DNA of 64,000 nt from Saccharum officinarum (taxonomy: Eukaryota > Streptophyta > Magnoliopsida > Poales > Poaceae). Location: positions 25,101,063 to 25,165,062 of the forward strand of contig CM036179.1 in NCBI GenBank assembly GCA_020631735.1, written 5' to 3'. The stretch's first letter is position 1, and every line of letters begins with the position of its first letter. The notes under the pieces were generated by a model. The model saw only the letters and a list, made by a program, of their open reading frames with translations, was not told where the DNA came from and did not search any database. This document shows positions 11,701 through 20,643 of the stretch, one piece after another. The position numbers and the translations under genes were made by a program.

Positions 11701-12112
11701 ACCGCCGAATTAATCCTGGTCCTGGGCCGGGAGAGGAGATGCCCGAGGTCCCCATCTCATGATTCCAGGCATGGCATGCAACAAAGCTCGTGTAACTATA
11801 ACTAAAAAAAATCACAAAACAAGACGAGAAAACACGAGCAAAACTGAAGTGATAAGATAAGAGCAAGAACCCAAGACAAGGAAAGCAGACGCTGCGCGTG
11901 CGACTGCGAGAGAGAATCCGCAGGCCGCAGCATCGCAAGAAACAGAGCGAGCAGAGTCGTCGTCGCAGGAGAAGACGCGACGCGGCGCAGAGCAGAAGCC
12001 CGAAAAAGAAAAACCGGAGCTTTTCCGCACACAAATCCTCCAAAAGCTGGAAACGGACGGTCGCAAGTCTGAAACGGAGCGGGAGCGCACGGGGCTTACC
12101 TCCGATCTGCAT
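5705..12112 (-). CDS. Plant-specific nuclear-looking protein of unknown function, 13 coding exons
   Basis: Spliced model (minus): 12100-12112, 8976-9199, 8829-8883, 8308-8435, 8079-8217, 7691-7940, 7529-7607, 7370-7433, 7211-7268, 7032-7113, 6531-6848, 6208-6399, 5705-6061. The sum is 1959 nt, 652 aa; every junction keeps phase. I do not recognise a named family. Visible features are a basic stretch likely to be a nuclear localisation signal around residues 93-120 (including VKKRRHLSAIS), an acidic TEQEEAIADVLLSLS segment near 143-157, a conserved-looking block KNVGAPKAWKRSITHVYVSH at about 369-388, and a Pro/Met/Gln-rich tail with a Q5 run near 571-575. Only 13 coding bases lie in exon 1, before a 2.9 kb intron. 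All introns are GT-AG except the one after 7032, which needs a GC donor to keep frame. The start rests on the ATG at 12112 followed by GGAG/GTAAGC. It could be a transcriptional cofactor, but that is inference. Confidence 0.82.
9200..12099 (-). other. Long first intron of the 5.7-12.1 kb gene
   Basis: About 2.9 kb between donor GGAG/GTAAGC and acceptor CTCCAG/G. It holds a MITE (11214-11446) and purine-rich runs (GGAGGAGGAGGAG at about 10785), and no other coding exon I can support. A long 5' intron after a tiny coding exon often carries regulatory sequence, but nothing specific is visible here. Confidence 0.6.
11214..11446. mobile_element. MITE of the GGCCNTGTT family, copy 2 (intronic)
   Basis: Inverted ends GGCCATGTTTAG (left) and its complement CTAAACATGGCC (right) enclose the family core CGAATCTTTTGAGCCTAGTT at 11340. 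It is non-coding and lies inside the long first intron of the minus-strand gene. Confidence 0.7.
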
Positions 12113-12565
12113 CTCCTCGACTCGAGTGGTTGCCGCAGCGGCAGGGGACGGCGGCGAGCAGCGGCGGAGCAGGGCAGGAAGCACGGAACCCGGCGGCGCT
12201 GGAGGGCGAGAGCGGCGTGCGACGCCGACGAGAGCCGCGCGCGGGTGGGGCCTGGGCCGGCGGTTGGGTACTTGGGGTGCTCTGCGTCGTCGATGCGAGC
12301 GCGGAGACCGGAGAGGATGAGAAATCGGAGCTATGGAAGGAGAGGGGAGAGGGTGAGTGAGTGGTAAATGCGAGGCGAGGACAGGGAGGAGCAGCAGCGG
12401 CCGGCTGCACGGCCTATGAGCAGGGGAGGGGAGGAGCAGGAGCTGCTGGCTGCGCTGCGACGTGGCCCGCCCTTTTTGTTGGCCGCTCCGCTTGGCGTGG
12501 GCGCAAACGGAAAGCTGCGGCCCTTTGCATTTGCCTTCTCTCTCCCTCTCTACTAGTAGATACAT
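12113..12565 (-). promoter_or_regulatory. 5' UTR and core promoter region of the 5.7-12.1 kb gene
   Basis: GC-rich, pyrimidine-rich on the minus strand (CTCTCCCCTCTCC-type runs), directly upstream of the proposed start at 12112. The composition fits a grass 5' UTR. No TATA box or transcription start is clear. Apparent reading frames here are low-complexity and not supported as coding. Confidence 0.45.
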
Positions 12566-12669
12566 AGCATAAATATCTGAGTCAAACTAATTTAATAATA
12601 AAATTTATATGAGAAATAGCCATATACTCAATTAAGTATCTTTATAAGATATGATTTTTTTATAGAATA

Positions 12670-12909
12670 TCTCCCCCTGTCTCAAAATAAATGCATATCT
12701 TGTTTTTGAGAAGTCAAACTTTTTAAATTTAACTAGTGATATGGAAAATAGTATCGATATTTATATCTCTAAATAAATTATCATGAAGATACACCCCATG
12801 CTTGATCTAGATGATTATTATACGTCATAATATTAATATATTAACTTTTTAAAAAATTAACTCCTCGGAAAAAAGTGAGATGTTCGTTTACTTTGAAACG
12901 GATAGAGTA
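12670..12909. mobile_element. Stowaway-type MITE
   Basis: Left end CTCCCCCTGTCTCAAAATAA and the reverse complement of the right end CTCTATCCGTTTCAAAGTAA are matching Stowaway-type termini around an AT-rich non-coding core. The flanks are AT and TA, so the target duplication is degenerate. It lies upstream of the minus-strand gene. Confidence 0.65.
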
Positions 12910-13673
12910 TATTTTATTCTATAATATTACTTAGTTAAACTTTAGAGAGCTTGACTAGCGGTAGAGCTAGAATTACGTTTTTTTTCCTGGAGTAGCCAGC
13001 AGTGGTATATACTCCATATTGTTGGTGCAGGACTCGCAAGCGGACGGTGATTGGTGCGTGCTGATCTGCTGATGCTGCCGCTTCTTTTTATCAGACGTGA
13101 ACGTCCCCTTTCTTCCTTGTTTGTTTGTTGTCTCTGAATTGTTTGCGATCAATAATAATTGTTGCAACGAGTTCAATTAAACGACCAAAAAGATCAGGTA
13201 ATTTGGAAAAATAGACTGCAAGCGGGCAGCAGTACAGTGCCAAGTGTGCATGTCTGGCACGGTTCAGAGACATCGGCGAATCTAGCCGAGAACATCATCG
13301 GGTCAACTCCATTACATGATATAATTTTTCTTAAACTTTAACAGCCTTTTGCTAAAGGATTATTTTTGATAAACCCCTCTAAATTCACCCCTGTTTAGAG
13401 ACTCATGTTGCACTTTCAATTGCAAACTCGATTTGGTGAGCTCATGCTGATTAAAGGAAAGCATCGCATGGTTTCTTATGAAAAAAAATCTTGAGAGCTG
13501 ATTAGGTAGAGGCAGAAAGTTCTTTTTTCATTTTTCTAAAAAAAACTAGCGACACTTTGTGATAAGCAATGAACGGCACTTGACCTATGTGTGCTTTGCC
13601 TTTTTTTTGGCCGAGGAAGTGTGGACACGTCCACATATGACGGTACGAGAGATTGGGCGGGACCAAGCATTTA
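12910..13673. other. Intergenic stretch, no gene supported
   Basis: AT-rich upstream sequence of the minus-strand gene. Short open frames here have no recognisable domain and no codon bias I would trust. Confidence 0.35.
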
Positions 13674-13916
13674 GGGTGTGTTCACTTCGCGAAAAGTAGC
13701 TGAAAAGTTACTGTAACATCTTTCGTTGTTATTTGTTAAAATTTGTCTAATTATGGACTAACTAGGCTCAAAAGATTCGTCCCAACATTTATAGACAAAC
13801 TATGTAATTAGTTATCTTTTTTATCTACATTTAATGCTCCATGCATGCGTCGAAAGATTTGATGTGATGGATGGAAGAGGAAATTTTTTGGGTTGGGTGG
13901 GGAAGTGAACAAGGCC
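13674..13916. mobile_element. MITE of the GGCCNTGTT family, copy 3
   Basis: Ends GGGTGTGTTCACTTC and (reverse complement of right end) GGCCTTGTTCACTTC flank an inverted copy of the family core (ACTAGGCTCAAAAGATTCGT at 13761). TTA lies on both sides, compatible with a Harbinger-type 3-bp duplication, though the family assignment is uncertain. Confidence 0.65.
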
Positions 13917-14143
13917 TTAGAATTCCTGGACTGCTCAACACTCCGGCCCTTTTGGTAACATTTTTGGGGTAGCTCCTCGTGGCCATCAACCAAATAGATC
14001 CTCCAGCAGTGCTCTGCTCCACCTAAGAAACATGCTCTTTGGAGCCTGAATCCACTGTAGGAGTTTAAAAAAAGGTAGCTTCATTCGACTTCTCGTTCGT
14101 GCAGGTAGGTCCTCCTTGAAATGCACTTCTTTTGTGCGAGTGA

Positions 14144-14170
14144 GGCGTAGAGCGGGGGGGGGGGGGGGGG
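14144..14170. repeat. Poly-G run of 17
   Basis: An uninterrupted run of 17 G at 14154-14170. It is a likely site of sequencing or assembly length error and lies less than 1 kb from the assembly gap. Confidence 0.8.
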
Positions 14171-14186
14171 AGTTGGGGAGGGGGGA

Positions 14187-14385
14187 CAGAGAAGGAGCTT
14201 GCGACGCGGTCACGGTCGCGGCCAAGGCGCGAGGGGAGGCACAGGCGGGGAGGGCGTAGAGGGACAGATAAGGAGCAAACGACGCAGTCGCGGCCAAGGC
14301 GCGGGGGGAGGCAAAGGCTGGGTGGGGGAGGACAGAGACGGAGCTAGCGGCGCGGTTACGACCAAGGCACGGGAGGCAACATGAA
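14187..14385. repeat. GC-rich minisatellite, about 3 units of 65-75 bp
   Basis: Three diverged direct units each begin GACAGA(G/T)A(A/C)GGAG and contain GCGGCCAAGGCGCG or a variant, then a G-rich tail. An Arg/Gly-rich frame runs through it, but this is periodic and not gene-like. Confidence 0.65.
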
Positions 14386-14970
14386 CGGACGTCTGTCCAT
14401 GCGGTGGTGCACGAAGGCCCGGTGAGGGATGACCAGATAAGAAAGAGATAGAAGGGGGAGAAAGGAGAGAATAGGAGAAAAAATAAAGGAAGAAAAAAAA
14501 GGAAATTACATATATTTCATCCTTTTATCCATTTTAAACGGTTAAAAGAAGTTTGTTTTACTTAATACCTTTTCAAACCAGATGAGCTAGAGCAAAAAAG
14601 ATGCTTCATCAAAGGAGTTGCAGCTAGAGTCATTTCTGAAGCAGCCAAAGCCCTATCAAAGACACCCTCCATAGAATCTTGGTGGGCGGCTTTTTTGTAT
14701 GTGCATTGCGCAAAGGCAGCAAAGGGCGATGGCCCCACATTTCTAATGAACACCACTTGAAATATTTGGAAAGAGAGGAATATGAGAATATATTTCCAAA
14801 GGGAAGACGAATTCACCAGTACGAAGTTGTTGACAGCCAAAAGTGGCCAAGGCTTAAAAGCACTTTATGACAATGTTGCTAGTGTTAAAACAGTAAGAAG
14901 AACATGGAACATCTGCATTCGGAGCTTGGAGGGTGAAGAAGAGAGAAACGGCGTCTGTATGTAGAACTAG
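14386..14970. other. Stretch before the assembly gap, no gene supported
   Basis: Purine-rich (AGAAAGAGATAGAAGGGGG) then mixed sequence. Short open frames on both strands show no recognisable domain. The sequence is cut by the N-run at 14971. Confidence 0.3.
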
Positions 14971-15070
14971 NNNNNNNNNNNNNNNNNNNNNNNNNNNNNN
15001 NNNNNNNNNNNNNNNNNNNNNNNNNNNNNNNNNNNNNNNNNNNNNNNNNNNNNNNNNNNNNNNNNNNNNN
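14971..15070. other. Assembly gap (100 N)
   Basis: Exactly 100 consecutive N, the conventional placeholder for a gap of unknown size. True distance and contiguity across this point are not known. Confidence 0.98.
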
Positions 15071-15504
15071 CCAATAGTCTAACAGTTTGGCCTCCCAACA
15101 CCGTGTTGTCCCTCTAGGCCATCCTAGCCGACGACCACCGTCAATGGGACCGCTCCGACATGGGCGCCCCACCGATAGGAGACAACGATGACACCTCCGG
15201 CAATAGCTCCAACTGCTCGCAGACCTAGGGCGCCAAGCCCCGATAGGAGCGAAGGCATGAGCTTTGCCCTCACCGTCTGCCTATGTGCAATCGGATCGGC
15301 AACGACCACGACTGTGCGACGCCATCGAGGCCAGATGCCACACTGAGGCTCAATCCCACACTCCTGAGCGGCGGGAAGGGAGCCCCGCCTAGGATCACTT
15401 CGGCCCCCTGGCGTTCAGGGCTAGGATTAGGCGGCTTCCAACCCAGGCGCTTCTGGCAGCCGACACACATCTCCAAGTATGACGCGAGACCAATCCGGAG
15501 CGTA
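15071..15504. other. Unassigned stretch after the gap
   Basis: GC-richer sequence with broken frames on both strands. No domain is recognisable. It may be a retroelement remnant, but nothing in the sequence proves this. Confidence 0.3.
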
Positions 15505-15629
15505 GCATACATATAGGTCTAAGCAGCATTTGAATGGCACTTTCTACCTAATTCTGAGTTACATAGGTATTTCCTTTCATTGACAGAAGGAAATATCCAT
15601 CTAGGCCAAAACACAGTTATCTCGTTTTT
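15505..15629 (+). pseudogene. Duplicated fragment of bZIP gene intron (part 1)
   Basis: Closely matches 21254-21386 inside the intron before coding exon 2 of the G-box-factor gene. Shared words include GACAGAAGGAAATATCCA and CTAGGCCAAAACACA, with scattered substitutions and small indels. It is in the same orientation as the parent gene, about 5.7 kb upstream. The match stops where the LTR-like block begins. Confidence 0.75.
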
Positions 15630-17239
15630 TGACCTCTAGTCCCATCTAGTCAAAACCCATACAATAAAGTAATCTATCTAAATGTGAAAAATAGGTAGGG
15701 ATTCCCCTACTATTTCGGTCAAAAAATCTATCTAAATGTGCAATTATGGTTTTGCTAGGTGTGTTGCTATCTCTACCGTAAAAGAATTATGAACCTATGT
15801 TCCAATCCTATCAACTAAGCTAGAAAAATAAAGCACACAACCAAGGTAACAAGATAAATACGGAAGCTAAAGATGAGGTAGAGATGCAAACTCTCGTCGA
15901 TGACTTCAGTATTTTTATCGAGGTATCAAGAAGCGCTCAAGCTTCCCCTAGTCCTCGTTGCAGCCCTCACAAGGAATCCCTTGCAAGGGCTAAGCTCCTG
16001 GTTGGGTAACTCCGTGATGGGCCCGGTCCTTCTCCACGCGCAAGTGGGTCTCCGGTGTGCCTTCCGGCAAGCCATTCCTGGACCGCTCCCTGCCGTCTTC
16101 ACTAACAAGCTTCTGGCTGAACCGCCGCAGGCCTTGTTCCCTCCGGTACACAGTGGCGGCCACACCACAAACACAGTTGATGTGGTCTCGCAAGACTACA
16201 AGCCCTTCCGAGTACAACAATGGTGTGCGCAAGCACCGGGTGGTAAGAGATGTGCAAACCTCACTAAACACTAGGCCTAAACCTAGAGCAAGCACATAAG
16301 CGGTGGTCTAACTAACCTAAGTACTTCGCAAAGCACCTACGCTAATCACCAAATGTGTCACTAAGCACTTAGCATATGGAGAGCTCCAAAGTGGTGTATC
16401 AACACCCTACTATGTTTCCTCAACTTCTCCACGTTTGTTTTGGTCGGTTGGAGGCTTATTTATAGCCCAAAGTTGAGAACTAGTCGTTACTCCTTCATTG
16501 GGCTGAAAACGTGAGCTTCAGACCAAGCTCCGACCCGGCTATGGGGCTCCAGACCATACACATCAGGTCCTGTTGTCCACACGTTCAAAACCGATCGTTG
16601 CCTCGCTCCAACGGCTCTTTTCCATGCTCCGAACCGAGCTCCGGACTCTACCTCCGGACCAATGCGCACCTCGGTCTTGAGGTGTCCAGAAACTACACTG
16701 AGAGGTAATTTGGCTCCGACCCGGTCCTGAGACTATCTCTGGACCATCATCCCCGAGTCCTGAGCTCTAGACCGGACCATTACCCAGAGTCCTGAGCTTG
16801 ACACACTTTCGTATTTTGGCATAACTTTTAACTTTGAACTCTAATTTTAATGATCTTGGACTTTTTAGAAAGCTAATGAAGAGCTCTACAACTCTGAACT
16901 GTGTCATATCAATTTGAGCTAATCCAAAATCACGAGATAGTTCAATTCATTCACATCTTGTCTCGGCTTCGATGACTTCAATTTTGTTCGTGTCTTGGTT
17001 CGGGCTTCTTAGTCTTTGCGTCTTGGACTCCTAGCTTTACTTCTAGATTGATCATACATCCTCTTAGTGTCTTCCTTAATTGTTGATCAATTCTTCATGT
17101 TCCACTCTTAGTCCAAGTACGCTATGCAACCTATTGGACTACAAAACATATACTTGCAAACACATTAGTCCAACTTGGTTGTGTTGATCATCAAACACCA
17201 AAATCCAAAACCAATGGGCCGAGGTCCATTTTCCTTACA
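15630..17239 (-). mobile_element. Solo-LTR-like block (minus orientation)
   Basis: About 1.6 kb that separates two pieces of a duplicated bZIP gene fragment. On the minus strand it begins TGTAAGGAAAATGG and ends GACTAGAGGTCA, so it has TG...CA termini, and it carries a TATA-like GGCTATAAATAAGCC at about 16450-16464. No gag or pol is present, hence a solo LTR. Flanking 5-mers (TTTTT and AACCT) do not match, and about 60 bp of parental sequence is missing at the site. The superfamily cannot be told from this sequence. Confidence 0.55.
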
Positions 17240-17285
17240 AACCTCCAGCTACCACATCCAGTGCAACAGCTTCAGTTTACCTTGA
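17240..17285 (+). pseudogene. Duplicated fragment of bZIP coding exon 2 (part 2)
   Basis: ACCTCCAGCTACCACATCCA and the following 25 bases match coding exon 2 of the bZIP gene (21442-21487) with about two substitutions. The match then breaks off. No start, splice sites or downstream exons accompany it, so it cannot be functional as a gene. Confidence 0.75.
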
Positions 17286-18233
17286 TCTCGGGGCGATTCA
17301 GACCCCTTGTACCACTACTAGCAGTTGTACATTATTGAAAACCGAACGTCGACAGAAGTGAATGAGCTACCTCTAGACATGTTGAATGTGCTTGCCATTG
17401 CCAATGGAGCCACAAGCCTTTGGTTTGGTTTAGTCCTTGGACTAAACTTTTGTCCTAAGATATTTGGTTTGGTGATTAAAAGGGACTAAAGCTGATGACA
17501 AAAGACCACAATGCCCTTATTAAATGCCCTAATCTTTGCTCCCTGCTGCCCTTGGCGCGCTGCTCTGTTGTTCTTTCCATGCATGGGATGATTTTGATTG
17601 GCCATTCATTCATTGATGTATGAAGTGCGGCAAATCTGCGAGCTGACACTGACAGACTGATGAAATGTGTGAATGTGTTCCCTCGCCTTCCGTTTTCATC
17701 CCTTAATACGTTCCGACACTCGTACCTTGAATCCGATGGTACTGGAGTATTGTCATCTCAAAAATTAAACCAAAGCACAACATTACAAGTTTGCTTAACA
17801 ATTGTTATCATCTTCACTCCACGTGCAAGATATTCTTTATTCTATGTATCCTCTTTCCTAAGGGCATCCCCAACAGCGCCATTTCAGGTAGCTCATAGAA
17901 ATTCACGTCACCACTTTTTTACGTGGAAGAGAGAAAAATAGAAAAAAGAAGAGACTATCTCTTATCTCCATACTTATCTTGCTCAGAAAACGAAGTTGTT
18001 TGTGGGACTGCTCCTAAAGAATGGAGGAGGAAAGAAGATGTGAAATAAGAAATCAATTACATATAGGATATTCATAATGAAGTGACAATGACATGGTATG
18101 TATAAGCTAGCTGCTGTCTCATGCTGTTGAAGATGTCCACATGTGTTCGCTGCATAAAAACAGCGGCTGCAACAGCTTTCACTTTTTATCCCCTCTTCAA
18201 TCACTGTAACAGTTGCCGAACACCACACAATAT
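17286..18233. other. Intergenic stretch, no gene supported
   Basis: Contains TTTGGTTTAGTCCTTGGACT at about 17420, a word typical of grass MITE ends, and unassigned AT-rich sequence. No gene is supported. 18234-18247 is the left target duplication of the SINE that follows. Confidence 0.35.
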
Positions 18234-18247
18234 ATGCAAGAGAGAGA

Positions 18248-18511
18248 CGAACTGAGCATAGCTCCTCAGTTGGTTGGGTTTCTTGTGGTGGAACTTGTCT
18301 ACCCGGATTCAAGTCCCTGACTTGACACAGATGTTCATATTTTCCTGGATTTATTCCAGGATTTAACGGTGTCAATCTTGAGATTTGCCAGTCCAACTCA
18401 GTTCTTATGAGACGCTCATAGGAGTAAGTGTGTGTACGTGCCTTCATAAGAGTAGTGAGTTTGCGCTCGTGTATGTGAGCGTTTGCATTTGTAAGTGGGT
18501 CTCGAGAAAAA
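18248..18511 (+). mobile_element. tRNA-derived SINE with 14-bp target duplication
   Basis: A perfect 14-bp direct repeat ATGCAAGAGAGAGA lies at 18234-18247 and 18512-18525. The head resembles a tRNA: an A-box-like TAGCTCCTCAGTTGG at 18259-18273 and a B-box-like GGATTCAAGTCCC at 18305-18317, the two parts of an internal Pol III promoter. The tail contains the GAGACGCTCATAGGAGTAAG and TATGTGAGCG words known from grass Au-type SINEs, and ends in a short A-run. SINEs are transcribed by Pol III and mobilised by LINE machinery. Confidence 0.85.
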
Positions 18512-18876
18512 ATGCAAGAGAGAGAATTGGTATTTCTTTCGTCCATCGAGGTGCGCAAGGAGTCCAACTCTTCTCCACACGCTAGCTTAAAGTTTTTTGA
18601 CATCTCTCTCTCCTACATGGCACCTGATTGATGCTAGTAGAGCTAGCCATTATAACAAGAAAAGCACACAATTACCTTTTCATTTGGCAACGGTCATACG
18701 ACCGTGACTCCGTGAGAGGTAAAAAGGGCAAGGGTAAGCTCGTACTACTACATTTTTCCTTCTCTTTTTGTGAGGAAACCAAAAGATCCACACCACACAT
18801 TTTTTTATCCTACCGAAAATAATTTACATATAATAACTACGGAGTTGTGATTATTCGATGGAGACGATATTATATA

Positions 18877-19105
18877 CTCTCTCTGTCTCCGAAAGAATCA
18901 ATTTCTGATATTGTCTTAAGTCAAAATTTTTAAACTTTGACCAAATTTCTAGAAAAAATTTAAGATTTATGATATCAAATTAGTATAATTAGATTTATCA
19001 TATATATATTTTCATAAGATGCTTATTTTATGACATAGATGTTGTTACTTTTTTATAAAGTTAGACACGGATTCTAGAAATTGATTTATTCGGAGATGCA
19101 GGAAG
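18877..19105. mobile_element. Stowaway-type MITE
   Basis: Left end CTCTCTCTGTCTCCGAAAGA and right end (reverse complement CTTCCTGCATCTCCGAATAA) match imperfectly, and both continue into ATCAATTTCT. TA flanks both sides (18875-18876, 19106-19107). The core is AT-rich and non-coding. It sits upstream of the bZIP gene. Confidence 0.75.
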
Positions 19106-19122
19106 TATGGAATGAATATGAC

Positions 19123-19650
19123 TAGAGATGGCATATCCGAAACCCGAGTACCCGACGGGTATTACCTAAAGACGGGTATGGAATGAATTTCTACCCGTGG
19201 TATGTTATTGGCAATCCTATACCCATCGGGTATGCGGGTACGGGTGCGGTGTATACTACCATACCGCATACCCGCGGGTAAGACATACCCGCAAAAATAA
19301 CTAGTCAACCTCAGTTATTTTAGCCATATAAGTCATGAATTTGGTCCATTGAGACATCCACTATATTCTAGTAGATTGTCTTTGTTGTAATGATGCTAAT
19401 AGTATTGTTAGCATGTTTGTAACTTGTTAGAACTTAGAATGATTTATTTTGCATGTGACTATTTGATATTTTTAGGTAATTTTCGATGCTATCGGTACGG
19501 TCCCGTCGGGTGAGATTACGACGGGTACGGGTATGGAACTATTCTTTTACCCGCATGCGGGTACGGGTAACCCGACGGGTAAAATTTTGCGGGTGCGGGT
19601 ACGGGTACGGGTGAGCACAACCCGTCGGGTACGTACCGTTGCCATCTTGA
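19123..19650. mobile_element. hAT-type non-autonomous element rich in ACCCGACGGGT
   Basis: Ends TAGAGATGGCA and (reverse complement of right end) TCAAGATGGCA resemble hAT termini. Flanking 8-mers AATATGAC (19115-19122) and ATAATGAC (19651-19658) match at 6 of 8 positions, a decayed 8-bp duplication. Both subterminal regions are packed with GGGTACGGGTA and the palindrome-like ACCCGACGGGT, typical of transposase-binding subterminal repeats. There is no transposase gene. It lies about 0.25-0.8 kb upstream of the probable first exon of the bZIP gene. Confidence 0.7.
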
Positions 19651-19899
19651 ATAATGACGAATATTCTAGAAGATATGGCCAGGCTGCGAAGACGGCGGTC
19701 GCTTGCTGCGTCGCTCGCTCCAGGTGGGCCAGGCCTATCTATCCATCCACCTATACCAATAAAAATCATCGCGGGGGCCGCACAGGCACAGCTTCTGGCT
19801 GGCTGGCTCACGAAAGGCCCATGCCCAATCATCATCGCCGGCTCCCTTCGTGGGCCCCACGCCCGCTTCGGTTGGAGGCGGCGGCCCATACGGTCCACT

Positions 19900-20089
19900 G
19901 AGGACCCGGTCCACGCCACGCCACGCCATCTCCTTCCTCCTCTGACCTCTCGTCGTCGACGAAGGAGGATTCCGCCTCCGCCTCCTCCGCCCCGGCCGCC
20001 TTCGCGCCCGCCCGCGCGAGCCGCGAGACGTGGGGGCCTGCTGCGGTCCTCGCCCGCGTCGTCTCCCGTGGGGGGTGTGCCTGGGACCG
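19900..20089 (+). promoter_or_regulatory. Probable non-coding first exon (5' UTR) of the bZIP gene
   Basis: GC- and pyrimidine-rich sequence ending at a good donor (GGGACCG/GTGAGA at 20089/20090). The partner acceptor is TTCAACAG/G before 20546, giving a second UTR stretch 20546-20643 that runs into the start codon at 20644 with no upstream ATG. The left limit is an estimate; no TATA box is clear. Confidence 0.5.
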
Positions 20090-20643
20090 GTGAGACGAGT
20101 ACGTGCGCTGTGACCCCCGCTCTGCTGGATTATCTCACGCTTTCCCTGCATTCCATCTACGCGGTTATATGCTACCAACAGCTGGTCATTGCGAATTTGG
20201 TGTTGCAGTTTCCTGCTGCTGTCCATCGGAGCGTAATTTTTTTTTCGTTTTATTTGGACGGGGCTTTGGCGGACAATTTAATACTACTTCTACATTATTA
20301 GTGCTTGATTTTTGTTAGAATAGATTCGTATTGAAGCATGCCTGTTTATAATTATGATGTTATATCACAAATGGCATGATAATGGAGTAATTATGTTTTG
20401 GATAAAGGCATAAAACATCCTCCTAACGAGATGGAATACACCTTGAGATTTCAAATGAAGACGGAGTATCTTTTTATTGTTATAATACATTTTTTTTATA
20501 AAAAAAATCTTGCTTCTCAATGTTTGTTTCTCTTGGGTTCAACAGGAAGCCTTACGCCTGTTTGAAGACGTCAGGTACTGGTATTTGGGTGGCAATTGAG
20601 TGATTGGGGAACCTGATTGGCCACAACCATTGTTGGTCAACCG

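Noticed and set aside
11519..12565. 348-codon minus-strand frame over the first exon and intron of the unknown gene
   Set aside because: It reads through a strong GTAAGC donor and into an intron. The translation is Ser/Arg/Leu low-complexity. The short exon plus splicing gives a phase-consistent protein instead.
15505..17285. A second bZIP gene upstream of the G-box factor
   Set aside because: Only one intron piece and 45 bases of one exon are present; no start, basic region or zipper.
18259..18317. Functional tRNA gene from the A-box and B-box motifs
   Set aside because: It lacks a cloverleaf and acceptor stem; the flanking duplication and tail show a SINE.
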